A DNA stretch of 64,000 nucleotides from Vogesella indigofera (GTDB lineage Bacteria > Pseudomonadota > Gammaproteobacteria > Burkholderiales > Chromobacteriaceae). The notes below the pieces were generated by a model. That model made no database searches. It was not told where the DNA came from and worked only from the letters and a program-made list of their open reading frames with translations. This document shows, piece after piece, positions 37,650 through 48,657 of this stretch (the first letter of the stretch is position 1; each line of letters starts with the position of its first letter). Where the stretch lies: NCBI RefSeq assembly GCF_003633895.1, contig NZ_RBID01000018.1:123145-187144 (forward strand), given 5' to 3'. The translations under genes were made by a program, and so were the position numbers.

Positions 37650-38333
37650 TCAGGGAGCGAGCGCCTGCGACATGCGGCGCTGGATGATGCGGGTCTTGCG
37701 GGCCAGACCCTGGGCATTGCGGTGGCTGTCGTAGTAGCGCGGGTTTGGCACCATCGCCGCCAGCTTGGCCGCCTGTCCGCTCGACAGCCGGGCAGCAGAG
37801 GTGCGGTAGTAGTGACGCGCGGCGGCCTCGGCGCCGAACACGCCGTCACCCCACTCGATCACGTTGAGGTAGATTTCCAGGATGCGGCGCTTGTCGAGCA
37901 CCGCCTCCAGCATCACGGTGATGAACGCCTCGTCTATCTTGCGCCACGGTGTCTTCTTGCTGGACAGGAACAGGTTCTTCGCCAGCTGCTGGCTGATGGT
38001 GGAACCACCGGCGACGATGCGCCCCTGCTTCAGGTTCTTTTCGAAGGCGACCTCGATGCCTTCCCAGTCGAAGCCTTCGTGGTCGACAAACTTGGCGTCC
38101 TCGGCCGCGATCACCGCCCGCTTCAGGTTGCCGGAGATGCGGTCATACGCAACCCAGCGATGGCGCAGTTCGGCATCGGGATCGTCTTCCTGCAGCCGCG
38201 ACAGCTGCGCGTCCATGAACGAGCTGCTCGACGGATTGGCATGCCGCCAGTAGACGATATGGCCGAAGATCCACAGGTAGTACAAAAAAAGAGCGGTCAG
38301 TACGACCGCTCCGATCTTAAGGAACCAGCGCAT
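37650..38333 (-). CDS. mtgA: Monofunctional biosynthetic peptidoglycan transglycosylase
   Basis: 227 residues: one N-terminal membrane anchor (IGAVVLTALFLYYLWIFG) and a GT51 glycosyltransferase domain with catalytic Glu in AAEDAKFVDHEGFD, GGSTISQQLAKNLFL, and a second Glu in EIYLNVIEWGDGVFG. No transpeptidase domain. It polymerises glycan strands from lipid II. It starts 3 bases after the aroE stop. Confidence 0.97.
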   Translation of the reverse strand: MRWFLKIGAVVLTALFLYYLWIFGHIVYWRHANPSSSSFMDAQLSRLQEDDPDAELRHRWVAYDRISGNLKRAVIAAEDAKFVDHEGFDWEGIEVAFEKNLKQGRIVAGGSTISQQLAKNLFLSSKKTPWRKIDEAFITVMLEAVLDKRRILEIYLNVIEWGDGVFGAEAAARHYYRTSAARLSSGQAAKLAAMVPNPRYYDSHRNAQGLARKTRIIQRRMSQALAP

Positions 38334-38336
38334 GAC

Positions 38337-39158
38337 TCAGGCCAGCACCTCGCGCAGCATATTGGTGACCTTGCGCGTGGCCGGCTGGATGTCGCGCCAG
38401 ATGCGGAACGATTCCGCCGCCTGCTCCACCAGCATGCCGAGGCCGTCGGCCAGCATGCCGGCATTCTCGGACTGCGCGCGACGCAGGAACGGCGTCAGGC
38501 CGCGGCTGTACACCATGTCGTAGGCCAGCGAGCGGCCACTGAAGATGCCGGCCGGGATCGGCGGCAGCTCGTTGGACAGGCTGGTCGAGGTGCCGTTGAT
38601 GACGATGTCGAACTGGCGGCCTTGCAGCGCATCGTAACCGACCGCCTCGATGTCGCCCAGCGCGCGGAACTGGTAGGCCAGCGATTCCGCCTTGATCACG
38701 GTGCGGTTGGCAATGGTCAGCGCCTGCGGCTGCTGCGCCAGCAGCGGCTGCAGCACGCCGCGCACCGCGCCACCGGCACCCAGCAGCAGCACGCGCTGGC
38801 CGGTCACCGGCACGTCGAGGTTGTCGACGATGTCGCGCACCAGGCCGGTGCCGTCGGTATTGTCGCCATAGATCCGGCCATCGCGCAGCGTCAGGGTGTT
38901 GACCGCCTCGGCCAGACGCGCCGCCTCGGTCACCTCGTCGGCAAAGCGGAACGCGTCACCCTTGAACGGCAGCGTCACATTGAGGCCCTTGCCGCCATTG
39001 GCGAAGAAGGCCTGCACCACCGGCACGAACTGGCCGAGCTCGGCAAACAGCTTTTCGTAATTCATGTCCTGCCCGGTGGCCTGGGCGAATTCGGCATGAA
39101 TGAACGGCGACTGGCTGTGCGATATGGGATTGCCGATCACGGCGTAACGATCAGTCAT
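38337..39158 (-). CDS. aroE: Shikimate dehydrogenase (NADP)
   Basis: 273 residues; substrate motif NPISHSQSPFIH, catalytic Lys in LNVTLPFKGDAF with NTL and DNTDGTGL, NADP loop LGAGGAVRGVL with a following basic residue cluster. Shikimate pathway. aroE-mtgA is a common pair in beta-proteobacteria. Confidence 0.97.
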   Translation of the reverse strand: MTDRYAVIGNPISHSQSPFIHAEFAQATGQDMNYEKLFAELGQFVPVVQAFFANGGKGLNVTLPFKGDAFRFADEVTEAARLAEAVNTLTLRDGRIYGDNTDGTGLVRDIVDNLDVPVTGQRVLLLGAGGAVRGVLQPLLAQQPQALTIANRTVIKAESLAYQFRALGDIEAVGYDALQGRQFDIVINGTSTSLSNELPPIPAGIFSGRSLAYDMVYSRGLTPFLRRAQSENAGMLADGLGMLVEQAAESFRIWRDIQPATRKVTNMLREVLA

Positions 39159-39258
39159 GATTTACATCTCTTCAGGATAGGAATAAGGCAAAGCCGGTGG
39201 CAGCCGCTCGACCAAAAACACACTTTGCCTTGTCAGGCCGGAAACTGCAAGCCGTGGC

Positions 39259-39708
39259 TCAACCCTGAATCCACGGCAGGCCGTGCGCCTTCCAGCCATT
39301 GACGCGGCCGCGATGCTGCTCGGCATCGCGATCGCCCTCGAAACCTTCCAGAATATTGTAAACCTCGGCATAACCTGCCTCTGCGGCCAACCTTGCCGCC
39401 TCGTCCGAGCGCGCGCCGGAGCGACAGATGAACAGCACGGTCTTGTCCTTGCCGACCTGCTGCTGCAGCTGGCTGACAAAGGCGGCGTTCGGCACCATGC
39501 CGGGGTAGGCACGCAACTCGACGCGCACCGCCTCCGGAATCACGCCGACAAACTGCCATTCCGCCGCGCTGCGCACATCGACGATCACCGCCTGTGGCAG
39601 CGACTGGCGCACCGCCCACGCCTCCGGCGGCGTCAGCGCGCCGCTGTAGGTCAGCCCCAGTTCACTGCCGCGCGACTGTGCTGTTGCCAAAATGGTTTCT
39701 ACTGTCAT
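39259..39708 (-). CDS. Rhodanese-like domain protein
   Basis: 149 residues, single rhodanese domain with active-site loop CRSGARS (Cys95), VIVDVRSAAEW and GFEGD. A sulfurtransferase by family; the partner is unknown. ATG 39708 has AGGAG 9 bases upstream. It lies 100 bases before aroE in the same direction and is divergent from glnA. A 13/14 copy of the window-wide repeat encodes Arg-Leu-Ala-Ala here. Confidence 0.9.
   Translation of the reverse strand: MTVETILATAQSRGSELGLTYSGALTPPEAWAVRQSLPQAVIVDVRSAAEWQFVGVIPEAVRVELRAYPGMVPNAAFVSQLQQQVGKDKTVLFICRSGARSDEAARLAAEAGYAEVYNILEGFEGDRDAEQHRGRVNGWKAHGLPWIQG
39381..39394 (-). repeat. Uptake-sequence-like 14-mer, 13/14
   Basis: In the rhodanese gene, read Arg-Leu-Ala-Ala-Glu. 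Confidence 0.8.
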
Positions 39709-39830
39709 GGGGAGGCTCCTGTGTAACGCGCTAATAATGATCAGACCGTTACAGTAATGCAGTGTTCAACGACTGTCATCACGCGGCCGGCACCGCAAGC
39801 GCGGTCCAAAAGCGGGCATCGGCGCCATCA

Positions 39831-39847
39831 GGCACCAGCTTGGTGCG
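39831..39847. promoter_or_regulatory. NtrC box 1 upstream of glnA
   Basis: GGCAC-CAGCTTG-GTGCG, matching the GCAC-N7-GTGC form of NtrC sites; centre near -128 from the sigma-54 start. Confidence 0.7.
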
Positions 39848-39861
39848 ATTTGCACAATAAT

Positions 39862-39878
39862 GGCACCACTGTCGTGCA
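39862..39878. promoter_or_regulatory. NtrC box 2 upstream of glnA
   Basis: GGCAC-CACTGTC-GTGCA; its centre is 31 bases (three helical turns) from box 1, the arrangement of the E. coli glnA enhancer. Confidence 0.7.
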
Positions 39879-39940
39879 ACAGCGGCACGGCAGGCGCCGG
39901 CAAATGTGGCAAAATGGGCTTTCCCACGCCCGCTTACGGC

Positions 39941-39956
39941 TGGCACGCTTCATGCT
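39941..39956 (+). promoter_or_regulatory. Sigma-54 promoter of glnA
   Basis: TGGCACG-CTTC-ATGCT, one mismatch to TGGCACG-N4-TTGCW, with correct GG/GC spacing; start expected near 39967. The whole 39709-40024 gap is regulatory and has no gene. Confidence 0.85.
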
Positions 39957-40024
39957 TTTACCCCGGTACATAAATTTGTGCCATCCAGATTGATGCACTT
40001 AGCTAGCTCATTTAGGAGATCACC

Positions 40025-41443
40025 ATGGCGGTTGCAGACGTAGTCAAGCTCATCACCGAAAACGACGTAAAATTTGTCGACCTGCGCTTTACCGACACAA
40101 TGGGTAAAGAACAACACGTGACCATTCCTGCTCACGTGCTGCTGGACGATGCCGACGCATGGTTCGAGAACGGCCACGCGTTCGACGGCTCCTCCATCGC
40201 CGGCTGGAAAGGCATCCAGGCCTCCGACATGCTGCTGATGGCTGACCCTGCCACTGCCAAGATCGACCCGTTCTTCGACGAACCGACCGTGTTCATGTCC
40301 TGCGACGTGATCGACCCGGCCGACGGCAAAGGCTACGACCGCTGCCCGCGTTCGGTGGCCAAGCGCGCCGAAGCCTACCTGAAGGCTTCCGGCATTGGCG
40401 ACACCGCCTACTTCGGTCCGGAACCGGAATTCTTCATCTTCGACAGCATCACCTGGGGCACCGATATGTCCGGCTGCTTCGTGAAGATCAAGGCCGAAGA
40501 AGCGGCCTGGGCTTCCGCTGAAGAGTTCGAAGGCGGCAACACCGGCCACCGTCCTGGCGTGAAGGGCGGCTACTTCCCGGTTCCACCGGTTGACTCCTCG
40601 CAAGACATCCGCTCGGCCATGGTGCTGCTGCTGGAAGAACTGGGCGTACCGGTTGAAGTTCACCACCACGAAGTGGCCACCGCCGGCCAGAACGAAATCG
40701 GCACCAAGTTCAGCACCCTGACCCAGCGTGCCGACTGGACCCAGATCCTGAAGTACGTGGTACACAACGTGGCGCACAGCTACGGCAAGACCGCGACCTT
40801 CATGCCTAAGCCTATCGTTGGCGACAACGGTTCCGGCATGCACGTGCACCAGTCGATCTGGAAAGACGGCAAGAACCTGTTCGCCGGTGACGGCTACGCC
40901 GGCCTGTCCGACATCGCCCTGTATTACATCGGCGGTATCATCAAGCACGCCAAGGCACTGAACGCGATCACCAACCCGGGCACCAACTCCTACAAGCGTC
41001 TGGTTCCGCACTACGAAGCACCGGTGAAACTGGCCTACTCCGCCAAGAACCGTTCCGCTTCCATCCGCATCCCGCACGTGGCCAACCCGAAAGGCCGTCG
41101 TATCGAGGCGCGCTTCCCGGATCCGCTGGCCAACCCGTACCTGTGCTTCGCCGCGCTGATGATGGCCGGCCTGGACGGTATCCAGAACAAGATCCACCCG
41201 GGCGATGCTGCCGACAAGAACCTGTACGACCTGCCGCCGGAAGAAGACAAGCTGATCCCGACCGTGTGCGCGTCGCTGGATGAGGCTCTAGCCGCACTGG
41301 ACGCCGACCGCGAGTTCCTGACCCGTGGCGGTGTGTTCTCCAACGAGTGGATCGACGCCTACATCGAGTTGAAGATGAAGGAAGTGAACCTGACTCGCAT
41401 GACTACCCACCCGGTAGAATTCGCGATGTACTACTCGCTGTAA
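40025..41443 (+). CDS. glnA: Glutamine synthetase, type I
   Basis: 472 residues. Ammonia + glutamate + ATP to glutamine. Motifs [47 protein letters not shown], and the adenylylation Tyr401 in [10 protein letters not shown], so activity should be controlled by GlnE/GlnB. ATG 40025 has AGGAG 7 bases upstream. Transcription from the sigma-54 promoter with paired NtrC boxes links it to ntrBC, three genes on. Confidence 0.99.
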   Translation: MAVADVVKLITENDVKFVDLRFTDTMGKEQHVTIPAHVLLDDADAWFENGHAFDGSSIAGWKGIQASDMLLMADPATAKIDPFFDEPTVFMSCDVIDPADGKGYDRCPRSVAKRAEAYLKASGIGDTAYFGPEPEFFIFDSITWGTDMSGCFVKIKAEEAAWASAEEFEGGNTGHRPGVKGGYFPVPPVDSSQDIRSAMVLLLEELGVPVEVHHHEVATAGQNEIGTKFSTLTQRADWTQILKYVVHNVAHSYGKTATFMPKPIVGDNGSGMHVHQSIWKDGKNLFAGDGYAGLSDIALYYIGGIIKHAKALNAITNPGTNSYKRLVPHYEAPVKLAYSAKNRSASIRIPHVANPKGRRIEARFPDPLANPYLCFAALMMAGLDGIQNKIHPGDAADKNLYDLPPEEDKLIPTVCASLDEALAALDADREFLTRGGVFSNEWIDAYIELKMKEVNLTRMTTHPVEFAMYYSL

Positions 41444-41483
41444 GCTGACACCCGTTCCGGTGCAATCCGGAACCGTCGCACCG

Positions 41484-41514
41484 ACCCGCAGTGCCTTTGG
41501 CGCTGCGGGTTTTT
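41484..41514 (+). terminator. Intrinsic terminator after glnA
   Basis: ACCCGCAG and CTGCGGGT arms with inner GCC/GGC pairing, then T4. A palindromic pair of the window-wide repeat follows at 41533-41554. Confidence 0.85.
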
Positions 41515-41532
41515 CATTGCGGCGGTCAAGGA

Positions 41533-41554
41533 TTGCGGCCAACGTTGGCCGCAC
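41533..41554. repeat. Palindromic pair of the repeat after glnA
   Basis: TGCGGCCAACGTTGGCCGCA, a 20-base perfect palindrome of two overlapping cores. Confidence 0.8.
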
Positions 41555-41654
41555 GCCGTGGCCACCGCCGCCGGCAATTTAATGCGCCGCCGCGCTGACG
41601 CGACGCGCAACTTTCACTATCATCGGCGCTGGTCCGTTCTTACCTGGTGACGCC

Positions 41655-42122
41655 ATGCTGCGCCCGCTTCTCGCTTCCCTGCTGCTGTGCAGCGCTGCCA
41701 CGACGGCCAGCGCCGCCACCATCTACAAACACGTCGACAAGGATGGCCACGTCACCTTCACCAACGTGCCGATGCGCGGCGCGCGCGCGGTGCTGGTCAC
41801 CCCCGCCACCGATGACGCGCCACCGGCGACGCCCCGCGCCAGCAGCCCGCGCCCGGCCAGCGCCGCCGCCCCGGCGCACATTCCATCGGTCGACAGCGGC
41901 ACCCAGCGCCAGCGCGACGCCGGCCGCCGCCGCATCCTGCAGACCGAGCTCGATAACGAGCAGCGCGCGCTGGGCGAGGCGCGGCAAAGCCTGCAGGACG
42001 CCGGCAAAAAAGCCGGCACCACGCCTGCCCAACTTCAGCGCCTGCGCGACGCGGTCACCGACCGCGAGCGCAATATTGCGGCGCTGAAACAGGAGCTGGG
42101 CAACGCCGGCGACGGCAACTAG
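41655..42122 (+). CDS. DUF4124 domain-containing periplasmic protein
   Basis: 155 residues: signal peptide (LLASLLLCSAATTASA-A), the short DUF4124 domain (ATIYKHVDKDGHVTFTNVPM), a Pro/Ala/Ser-rich linker and a C-terminal coiled coil (about 85-150). Function unknown. It is placed between glnA and ntrB, after the glnA terminator. Confidence 0.85.
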   Translation: MLRPLLASLLLCSAATTASAATIYKHVDKDGHVTFTNVPMRGARAVLVTPATDDAPPATPRASSPRPASAAAPAHIPSVDSGTQRQRDAGRRRILQTELDNEQRALGEARQSLQDAGKKAGTTPAQLQRLRDAVTDRERNIAALKQELGNAGDGN

Positions 42123-42194
42123 CACCAAAGCGACACGAACGCACCAAAACAGGGCAAACTATTCCGCATTGCGGTCGCCAGACCGCGCCCATCC

Positions 42195-42210
42195 GGGCTT
42201 GTTTCTTGCT
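42195..42210 (+). promoter_or_regulatory. Candidate sigma-54 promoter of ntrBC
   Basis: GGGCTTG-TTTC-TTGCT: GG and TTGCT elements are exact with correct spacing, three mismatches elsewhere. The start would be near 42221, so ntrB would begin at ATG 42243. Confidence 0.55.
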
Positions 42211-42242
42211 AAAGCCAGTACAAGCAACGTGGAATGCCCACC

Positions 42243-43307
42243 ATGACCTACCAAAACTATCCGCAGCAGTACGCCGGTCTGGAATTGCTGGAAACGCCGG
42301 TGATGATCGTCGAACGCAACGGCCAGCTGCTGTTCGCCAACCCGGCCTGCGAAAGCCTGCTCAAGGTTGGCCGCAAGGAGCTGCAGAAGCACTCGCTGTA
42401 CGCGCTGTTCCATGACGCGCGCGCACTGAAAAACGCGGTGCAGATGGCGCTGGATCATGCCGGCAGCTATATCGAGCACGACCTGGAGCTGATGCCGGAA
42501 GGCGACATCCCGCTACACATCGGCCTCACCGTGACCCCGATCGACAGCCCGCCTCGGCTGGCACTGGTCGAGTTGCGCCCGATCGACCAGCAGCTGCGCA
42601 TCGCCAACGAGGAGCGGCTGCTGCTGCAGCAACAGGCCAACCGCGAGCTGATCCGCAACCTGGCGCACGAGATCAAGAACCCACTCGGCGGCATTCGCGG
42701 CGCGGCGCAATTGCTGGAGCACGAGATCGCCGACCGCCCCGAGCTGCTGGAATACACCGGCGTGATCCGCGAAGAAGCGCTGCGCTTGCAGCATCTGGTC
42801 GACCGCCTACTGGCACCGCACCGCCGCCACATCGCAAGCGACGTCAACATCCACGAAGTGCTGGAGCGGGTGCGCAGCATCCTGCTGGCCGAGTACCCGC
42901 AGGGGCTGACGGTACGCCGCGACTACGACGTCAGCCTGCCGATGCTGGCCGCCGACAAGGAACAGCTGATCCAGGTGGTACTCAACATCGCCAAGAACGC
43001 GGTACAGGCGATGAAGGGCAACGGCGAGATCATCCTGCGCACCCGCGTCGCGCGCCAGGTCACCCTCGCCCGCAAGCGCCACAACCTGGCACTGAAATTG
43101 CAAGTCATCGACAACGGCCCCGGCATCCCCGACGACATCCGCGACCACGTGTTCTACCCGCTGGTCACCGGCCGCGCCGAGGGCACCGGCCTTGGCCTGA
43201 CGCTGGCGCAGACCTTCGTACACCAGCACGGCGGCACCATCGAATTCGAATCCCGTCCGGGCAACACCTGCTTTACGGTACTGATGCCATTCGGCCCGGA
43301 CCAATAA
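42243..43307 (+). CDS. ntrB: Nitrogen regulation sensor kinase NtrB (GlnL)
   Basis: Soluble histidine kinase that phosphorylates NtrC under nitrogen limitation and is controlled by PII. About 354 residues: PAS domain (LELLETPVMIVERNGQLLFANPACE in part), HisKA with His142 in NLAHEIKNPLGGIRGAAQLLE, ATPase domain with NIAKNAVQAM, DNGPGIPDDI and GTGLGLTLAQ. ATG 42243 is preferred, with GTGGA upstream; ATG 42234 is possible. An exact 14-mer repeat encodes Lys-Val-Gly-Arg-Lys. Confidence 0.95.
   Translation: MTYQNYPQQYAGLELLETPVMIVERNGQLLFANPACESLLKVGRKELQKHSLYALFHDARALKNAVQMALDHAGSYIEHDLELMPEGDIPLHIGLTVTPIDSPPRLALVELRPIDQQLRIANEERLLLQQQANRELIRNLAHEIKNPLGGIRGAAQLLEHEIADRPELLEYTGVIREEALRLQHLVDRLLAPHRRHIASDVNIHEVLERVRSILLAEYPQGLTVRRDYDVSLPMLAADKEQLIQVVLNIAKNAVQAMKGNGEIILRTRVARQVTLARKRHNLALKLQVIDNGPGIPDDIRDHVFYPLVTGRAEGTGLGLTLAQTFVHQHGGTIEFESRPGNTCFTVLMPFGPDQ
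42363..42376 (+). repeat. Uptake-sequence-like 14-mer, exact
   Basis: In ntrB, read Lys-Val-Gly-Arg-Lys. Confidence 0.9.
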
Positions 43308-43329
43308 AACTACTTCAAGGCGAACAAGC

Positions 43330-44781
<1,452 letters not shown>

Positions 44782-44834
44782 GCCGTTTGCCGCCGCGCTG
44801 ACGGCGGCCGCCAGCCGCAGCCCACCCGCGCATG

Positions 44835-44866
44835 AAAAAAGCCACCGTCGTTGACGGTGGCTTTTT
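44835..44866. terminator. Bidirectional terminator between ntrC and the universal stress protein gene
   Basis: GCCACCGTC-GTT-GACGGTGGC flanked by A6 and T5. Confidence 0.9.
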
Positions 44867-44884
44867 CGTTGCCGCGGCAGCCGC

Positions 44885-45730
44885 TCAGTGGAACATCAGC
44901 AGCGGCACGTGGCAGTGTTTCATCAGCGTGCGGGTGGTGGAGCCGAACAGGCGCTCCTTCCAGCTGTTGTGGCCGAAGGCGCCCATCACCAGCAGCGCGG
45001 CACCGTGGCTGTCTGCAGCGGCAATCAGGATCTGCGAATTGGAACCGCGCGCGGTCAGCGCCACCGGCTCCGACGGCAGGCCGTGGCCGGCGAGATAGGC
45101 GGCGCCTTCGCAGGCCAGACGCTCGGCTTCCTGTGGATCGGTGTGATTGGCGATCACCTTGCGCGGCAGGTCATGCGCGAGGCCGAGGAACACGAACTGC
45201 TGCAGCGCACGGGCGGCGCACGGGCTGCCGTCGTAGGCCAGCACCACGCAACGCGGATGCTCTGGCAGCACGGTATCGGCCGAGAACAGCAGCATCGGCC
45301 GCGCCGGGTTCAGCAGGTAGTTTTCCAGCCAGCGGCTGTCGTGCGGGCGCTCGCTCTCGCCGAGGTGACTGTCGGTGGACACCACCAGCAGATCGTGCAG
45401 CGGCGCATGCCGGACCAGCTCGTCTTCCGGGCGGCCATCCTCGGCCAGCACGCTGGCCAGCGCCACATCCAGCTCGCCAGCCTGATCGCGCACCCCGTCC
45501 AGCAGGCCACGGGCATTGTCCAGCCAGCGCTGCTCCATGCTGGCGTCGCGCGCCATGCGGTAGGCAAAGCCCCCCGGCGGCATCGCCTCGCCTTCCAGCA
45601 GCGGGGCACCGTCGATCAGCGCCAGCGCCGTCAGTGCGCACTGGTGCCGTTTGGCCAGCTGCAGCGCATAGTCACGCGCCAGCAGCGCGCTGTCGCCGCT
45701 ATCCAGCACCAGCAGAATTTTTTTCATCAT
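44885..45730 (-). CDS. Universal stress protein, two UspA domains
   Basis: 281 residues. Tandem Usp folds: MMKKILLVLDSGDSALLARDYALQLAKR and a second domain from CVVLAYDGSPCAARALQQFVFLG, ending in the ATP-binding GAFGHNSWKERLFGSTTR. The first domain has lost the glycine-rich ATP loop. GAGGA lies upstream; GTG 45733, ATG 45730 or 45727 may start. Divergent from a P-type ATPase. Confidence 0.92.
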   Translation of the reverse strand: MMKKILLVLDSGDSALLARDYALQLAKRHQCALTALALIDGAPLLEGEAMPPGGFAYRMARDASMEQRWLDNARGLLDGVRDQAGELDVALASVLAEDGRPEDELVRHAPLHDLLVVSTDSHLGESERPHDSRWLENYLLNPARPMLLFSADTVLPEHPRCVVLAYDGSPCAARALQQFVFLGLAHDLPRKVIANHTDPQEAERLACEGAAYLAGHGLPSEPVALTARGSNSQILIAAADSHGAALLVMGAFGHNSWKERLFGSTTRTLMKHCHVPLLMFH

Positions 45731-45857
45731 CACCGCATTCCTCTTAATTCGATACGCCGGCCGTGGCCGGCGTTAACATGCCATCAGCAAACAGCATGCC
45801 CAAGCGGGCAGATCATCGCACTGACGCCGCCGGCTGCGCAAAGTTTTGCGGCAATCT

Positions 45858-45871
45858 TTGCGATCCGTCAA
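45858..45871. promoter_or_regulatory. Degenerate FNR-like box between usp and the P-type ATPase
   Basis: TTGCG-ATCC-GTCAA; the right half-site is good, the left is poor. Tentative. Confidence 0.25.
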
Positions 45872-45949
45872 AACATGTCCCGGCATGGAAACCATGCACC
45901 GGCCGCGCCACTCTACACTGCGTGCAGTTCACTCAAGGATAGCCCGCCC

Positions 45950-48634
45950 ATGAAGCCTGCAACACCCGCCCCGCACTGGCATGCCGAAGACACCGCCCAG
46001 GTGATGCAGCACTGGCAAAGCAGCGACGACGGCCTCAGCCAGCACGCCGCGGCGGAACGGCTGCAACGCTACGGCCGCAACAGCCTGCCGCAGCCGGCCG
46101 CGAAGAGCCTGTGGCTGCGCTTTGTGCTGCAATTCCACAACCTGCTGATCTACGTGCTGCTCGCCGCCGCGCTCGGCACCCTGCTGCTGGCCGACTACGT
46201 CGACAGCGCGGTGATCTTCGGCGTGGTGCTGATCAATGCCGTGATCGGCACCATCCAGGAAGGGCGCGCCGAGAGCGCGCTGGCGGCGATCCGCAACATG
46301 CTGGCACTGCAGGCGACGGTGATCCGCGACGGCGAGCGCCACGATGTCGACGCCAGCACGCTGGTGCCCGGCGACATCGTGCTGCTGCAAAGCGGTGACA
46401 AGGTGCCGGCCGACCTGCGCCTGCTCGACGGTCGCTCGCTGCGCGTCGACGAGGCGGCGCTGACCGGCGAATCGCTGCCGGTGAGCAAGGACTTTGCCGC
46501 GCTGCCGGCGGCGACACCACTGGCCGAGCGCCGCAACATGGCCTACGCCGGCACCCTGGTCTGCTTCGGCCAGGCGCGCGGGCTGGTGATCGCCACCGGC
46601 CGCGACACCGAGCTTGGTCGCATCAATGCCATGCTCGATCAGGTCGGCGACAACGTCACGCCGCTGATGCGGCAGCTGGACCAGTTCGCGCGCTGGCTGA
46701 CCGGTGCCACGCTGCTGGTGGCCAGCGTCACCCTGCTGCTGGGCGTGTACTGGCGCGGCCACAGCTGGCCGGACATGTTCATGGCCGGCGTCGGGCTGGC
46801 GGTGGCGGCGATTCCGGAAGGGCTGCCCGCCATCGTCACCATCACGCTGGCAATCGGCGTCGAGCGCATGGCCCGCCAGCGCGCCATCATGCGCAAGCTG
46901 CCGGCGGTGGAGACACTGGGCGCGGTGACGGTGATCTGCTCCGACAAGACCGGCACCCTGACCTGCAACGAGATGACCGCCGGCCGCATCGTCACCCGCG
47001 AGCGCCAGCTGCGCGTCAGCGGCGTCGGCTACGCACCGGAAGGCGGCCTGTTCCACGGCGACGCGCCGCTGCACTACGGCCAGCACGCCCCGCTCGACGC
47101 GCTGCTGCGCGCCGCGGCACTGTGCAACGACGCCAGCCTGCAACACGTCGCCGGCCAGTGGCAGCTCAGCGGCGACCCCACCGAAGGCGCGCTGCTGACG
47201 CTGGCGCACAAGGCGCAGCTGCCGCTGACCAGCCTGCAGCACAGCCTGCCGCGGCAGGACGCCATCCCGTTCGAATCGGAACACCGCTTCATGGCCACCC
47301 TGCACCACGACCACGACGGCCACCGCCTGATCCTGCTCAAGGGCGCGCCGGAGGTGCTGCTGGCGCGCGCCAGCCACCAGCAGCAGGAACACGGCCACAC
47401 CAGCCTCGAACTGGCGTTCTGGCAACAGCAGGCGCAAGCCTTGGCCGGCGACGGCTACCGCGTGCTGGCCATCGCCGAACGTCGCCAGGCGCACTGCAGC
47501 AGCGAGCTGGACTTTGCCGACACCGAGGACCAGTTGCTGCTGCTCGGCCTGGTCGGCATGATCGACCCGCCGCGCGAGGAAGCCGCGCGCGCGGTGGCGC
47601 TGTGCCAGAGCGCCGGCATCCGCATCAAGATGATCACCGGCGACCACGCCGGCACCGCCGCCGCCATCGGCGGCCGTCTCGGCATCGGCGACGGGCTGCG
47701 CGCGCTGAGCGGCAGCGACATCGACGCGCTGGACGACGCGGCGCTGGCGCTGGCGGTGCGCGACATCGACGTGTTCGCCCGCGCCAGCCCGGAACACAAG
47801 CTGCGCCTGATCGCCGCGCTGAAGCACAACGGCGAGGTGGTGGCGATGACCGGCGATGGCGTCAACGACGCCCCGGCACTGAAGCAGGCCGACGTCGGCG
47901 TCGCCATGGGCGGCAAGGGCACCGAGGCGGCCAAGGAGGCGGCGGAGATGGTGATCACCGACGACAATTTCGCCACGCTGGCGCTGGCGGTGCGCGAGGG
48001 GCGCACCGTGTACGACAACCTGAAAAAGGCCATCCTGTTCATCCTGCCCACCAACGTCGGCCAGGCGCTGATCATCATCGCCGCCATCCTGTTCGGCGTG
48101 GCGCTGCCGATCAGCCCGGTGCAGATCCTGTGGGTGAACATGGTGTCGGCGGTGACACTGGCGCTGGCCTTCGCCTTCGAGCCGACCGAGCGCGGCGTGA
48201 TGCGGCGCCCGCCGCGACCGCCGCAGGCCGGGCTGATCGACGCGCTGTTCGTGTGGCGGCTGGCCTTTGTCGGCGCGCTGATGGTGGCGTTGCCGTTCGC
48301 GCTGTACCTGTGGGCGCTGGACGGCGGCCACTCGCAGGCGCTGGCCAGCACGCTGGCGGTGAACAGCATGGTGGCGATCGAGATCGCCTACCTGTTCAAC
48401 AGCCGCCACCAGCACAGCAGCGCGCTGACGCTGCGCGTGCTGGGCGGCAACCGCATCGCGCTGTGGTGCGTGGCCATCCTGCTGCTGCTGCAGCTGGCGT
48501 TCAGCTACCTGCCGTGGCTGCACGCCCTGTTCGGCACCGCCTCGCCGGCGCTCTCGCACTGGGGGCTGATCGCGGCCAGCGGCGTGCTCGCCTTCCTGCT
48601 GATCGAGGCGGAAAAGGCGCTGCTGCGGCGCTGA
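45950..48634 (+). CDS. P-type cation-transporting ATPase (P2-like)
   Basis: 894 residues. N-terminal cation ATPase domain, actuator with LTGES, phosphorylated Asp332 in [15 protein letters not shown], nucleotide motif around [35 protein letters not shown] hinge, and about ten membrane helices. Membrane helix 4 has [12 protein letters not shown], as in calcium/manganese or sodium pumps of the P2 group; the ion cannot be named safely. ATG 45950 has AAGGAT 9 bases upstream. The convergent neighbour is metR across a repeat-derived hairpin. Confidence 0.93.
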   Translation: MKPATPAPHWHAEDTAQVMQHWQSSDDGLSQHAAAERLQRYGRNSLPQPAAKSLWLRFVLQFHNLLIYVLLAAALGTLLLADYVDSAVIFGVVLINAVIGTIQEGRAESALAAIRNMLALQATVIRDGERHDVDASTLVPGDIVLLQSGDKVPADLRLLDGRSLRVDEAALTGESLPVSKDFAALPAATPLAERRNMAYAGTLVCFGQARGLVIATGRDTELGRINAMLDQVGDNVTPLMRQLDQFARWLTGATLLVASVTLLLGVYWRGHSWPDMFMAGVGLAVAAIPEGLPAIVTITLAIGVERMARQRAIMRKLPAVETLGAVTVICSDKTGTLTCNEMTAGRIVTRERQLRVSGVGYAPEGGLFHGDAPLHYGQHAPLDALLRAAALCNDASLQHVAGQWQLSGDPTEGALLTLAHKAQLPLTSLQHSLPRQDAIPFESEHRFMATLHHDHDGHRLILLKGAPEVLLARASHQQQEHGHTSLELAFWQQQAQALAGDGYRVLAIAERRQAHCSSELDFADTEDQLLLLGLVGMIDPPREEAARAVALCQSAGIRIKMITGDHAGTAAAIGGRLGIGDGLRALSGSDIDALDDAALALAVRDIDVFARASPEHKLRLIAALKHNGEVVAMTGDGVNDAPALKQADVGVAMGGKGTEAAKEAAEMVITDDNFATLALAVREGRTVYDNLKKAILFILPTNVGQALIIIAAILFGVALPISPVQILWVNMVSAVTLALAFAFEPTERGVMRRPPRPPQAGLIDALFVWRLAFVGALMVALPFALYLWALDGGHSQALASTLAVNSMVAIEIAYLFNSRHQHSSALTLRVLGGNRIALWCVAILLLLQLAFSYLPWLHALFGTASPALSHWGLIAASGVLAFLLIEAEKALLRR

Positions 48635-48657
48635 ATCTGTCCATATTGCAGCCCACC

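Noticed and set aside
39185..39232. AAGGCAAAG / CTTTGCCTT inverted repeat between the rhodanese gene and aroE
   Set aside because: Loop of about 28 bases and no T run; too weak to call a terminator.
39861..39878. Sigma-54 promoter at TGGCACCACTGTCGTGC
   Set aside because: GG to GC spacing is two bases too long; the sequence fits an NtrC box better, and a correct promoter lies at 39941.
44888..45949. In-frame upstream extension of the P-type ATPase over the usp gene
   Set aside because: It is antisense to a well-supported Usp gene; the ATPase has a good ribosome site before ATG 45950.
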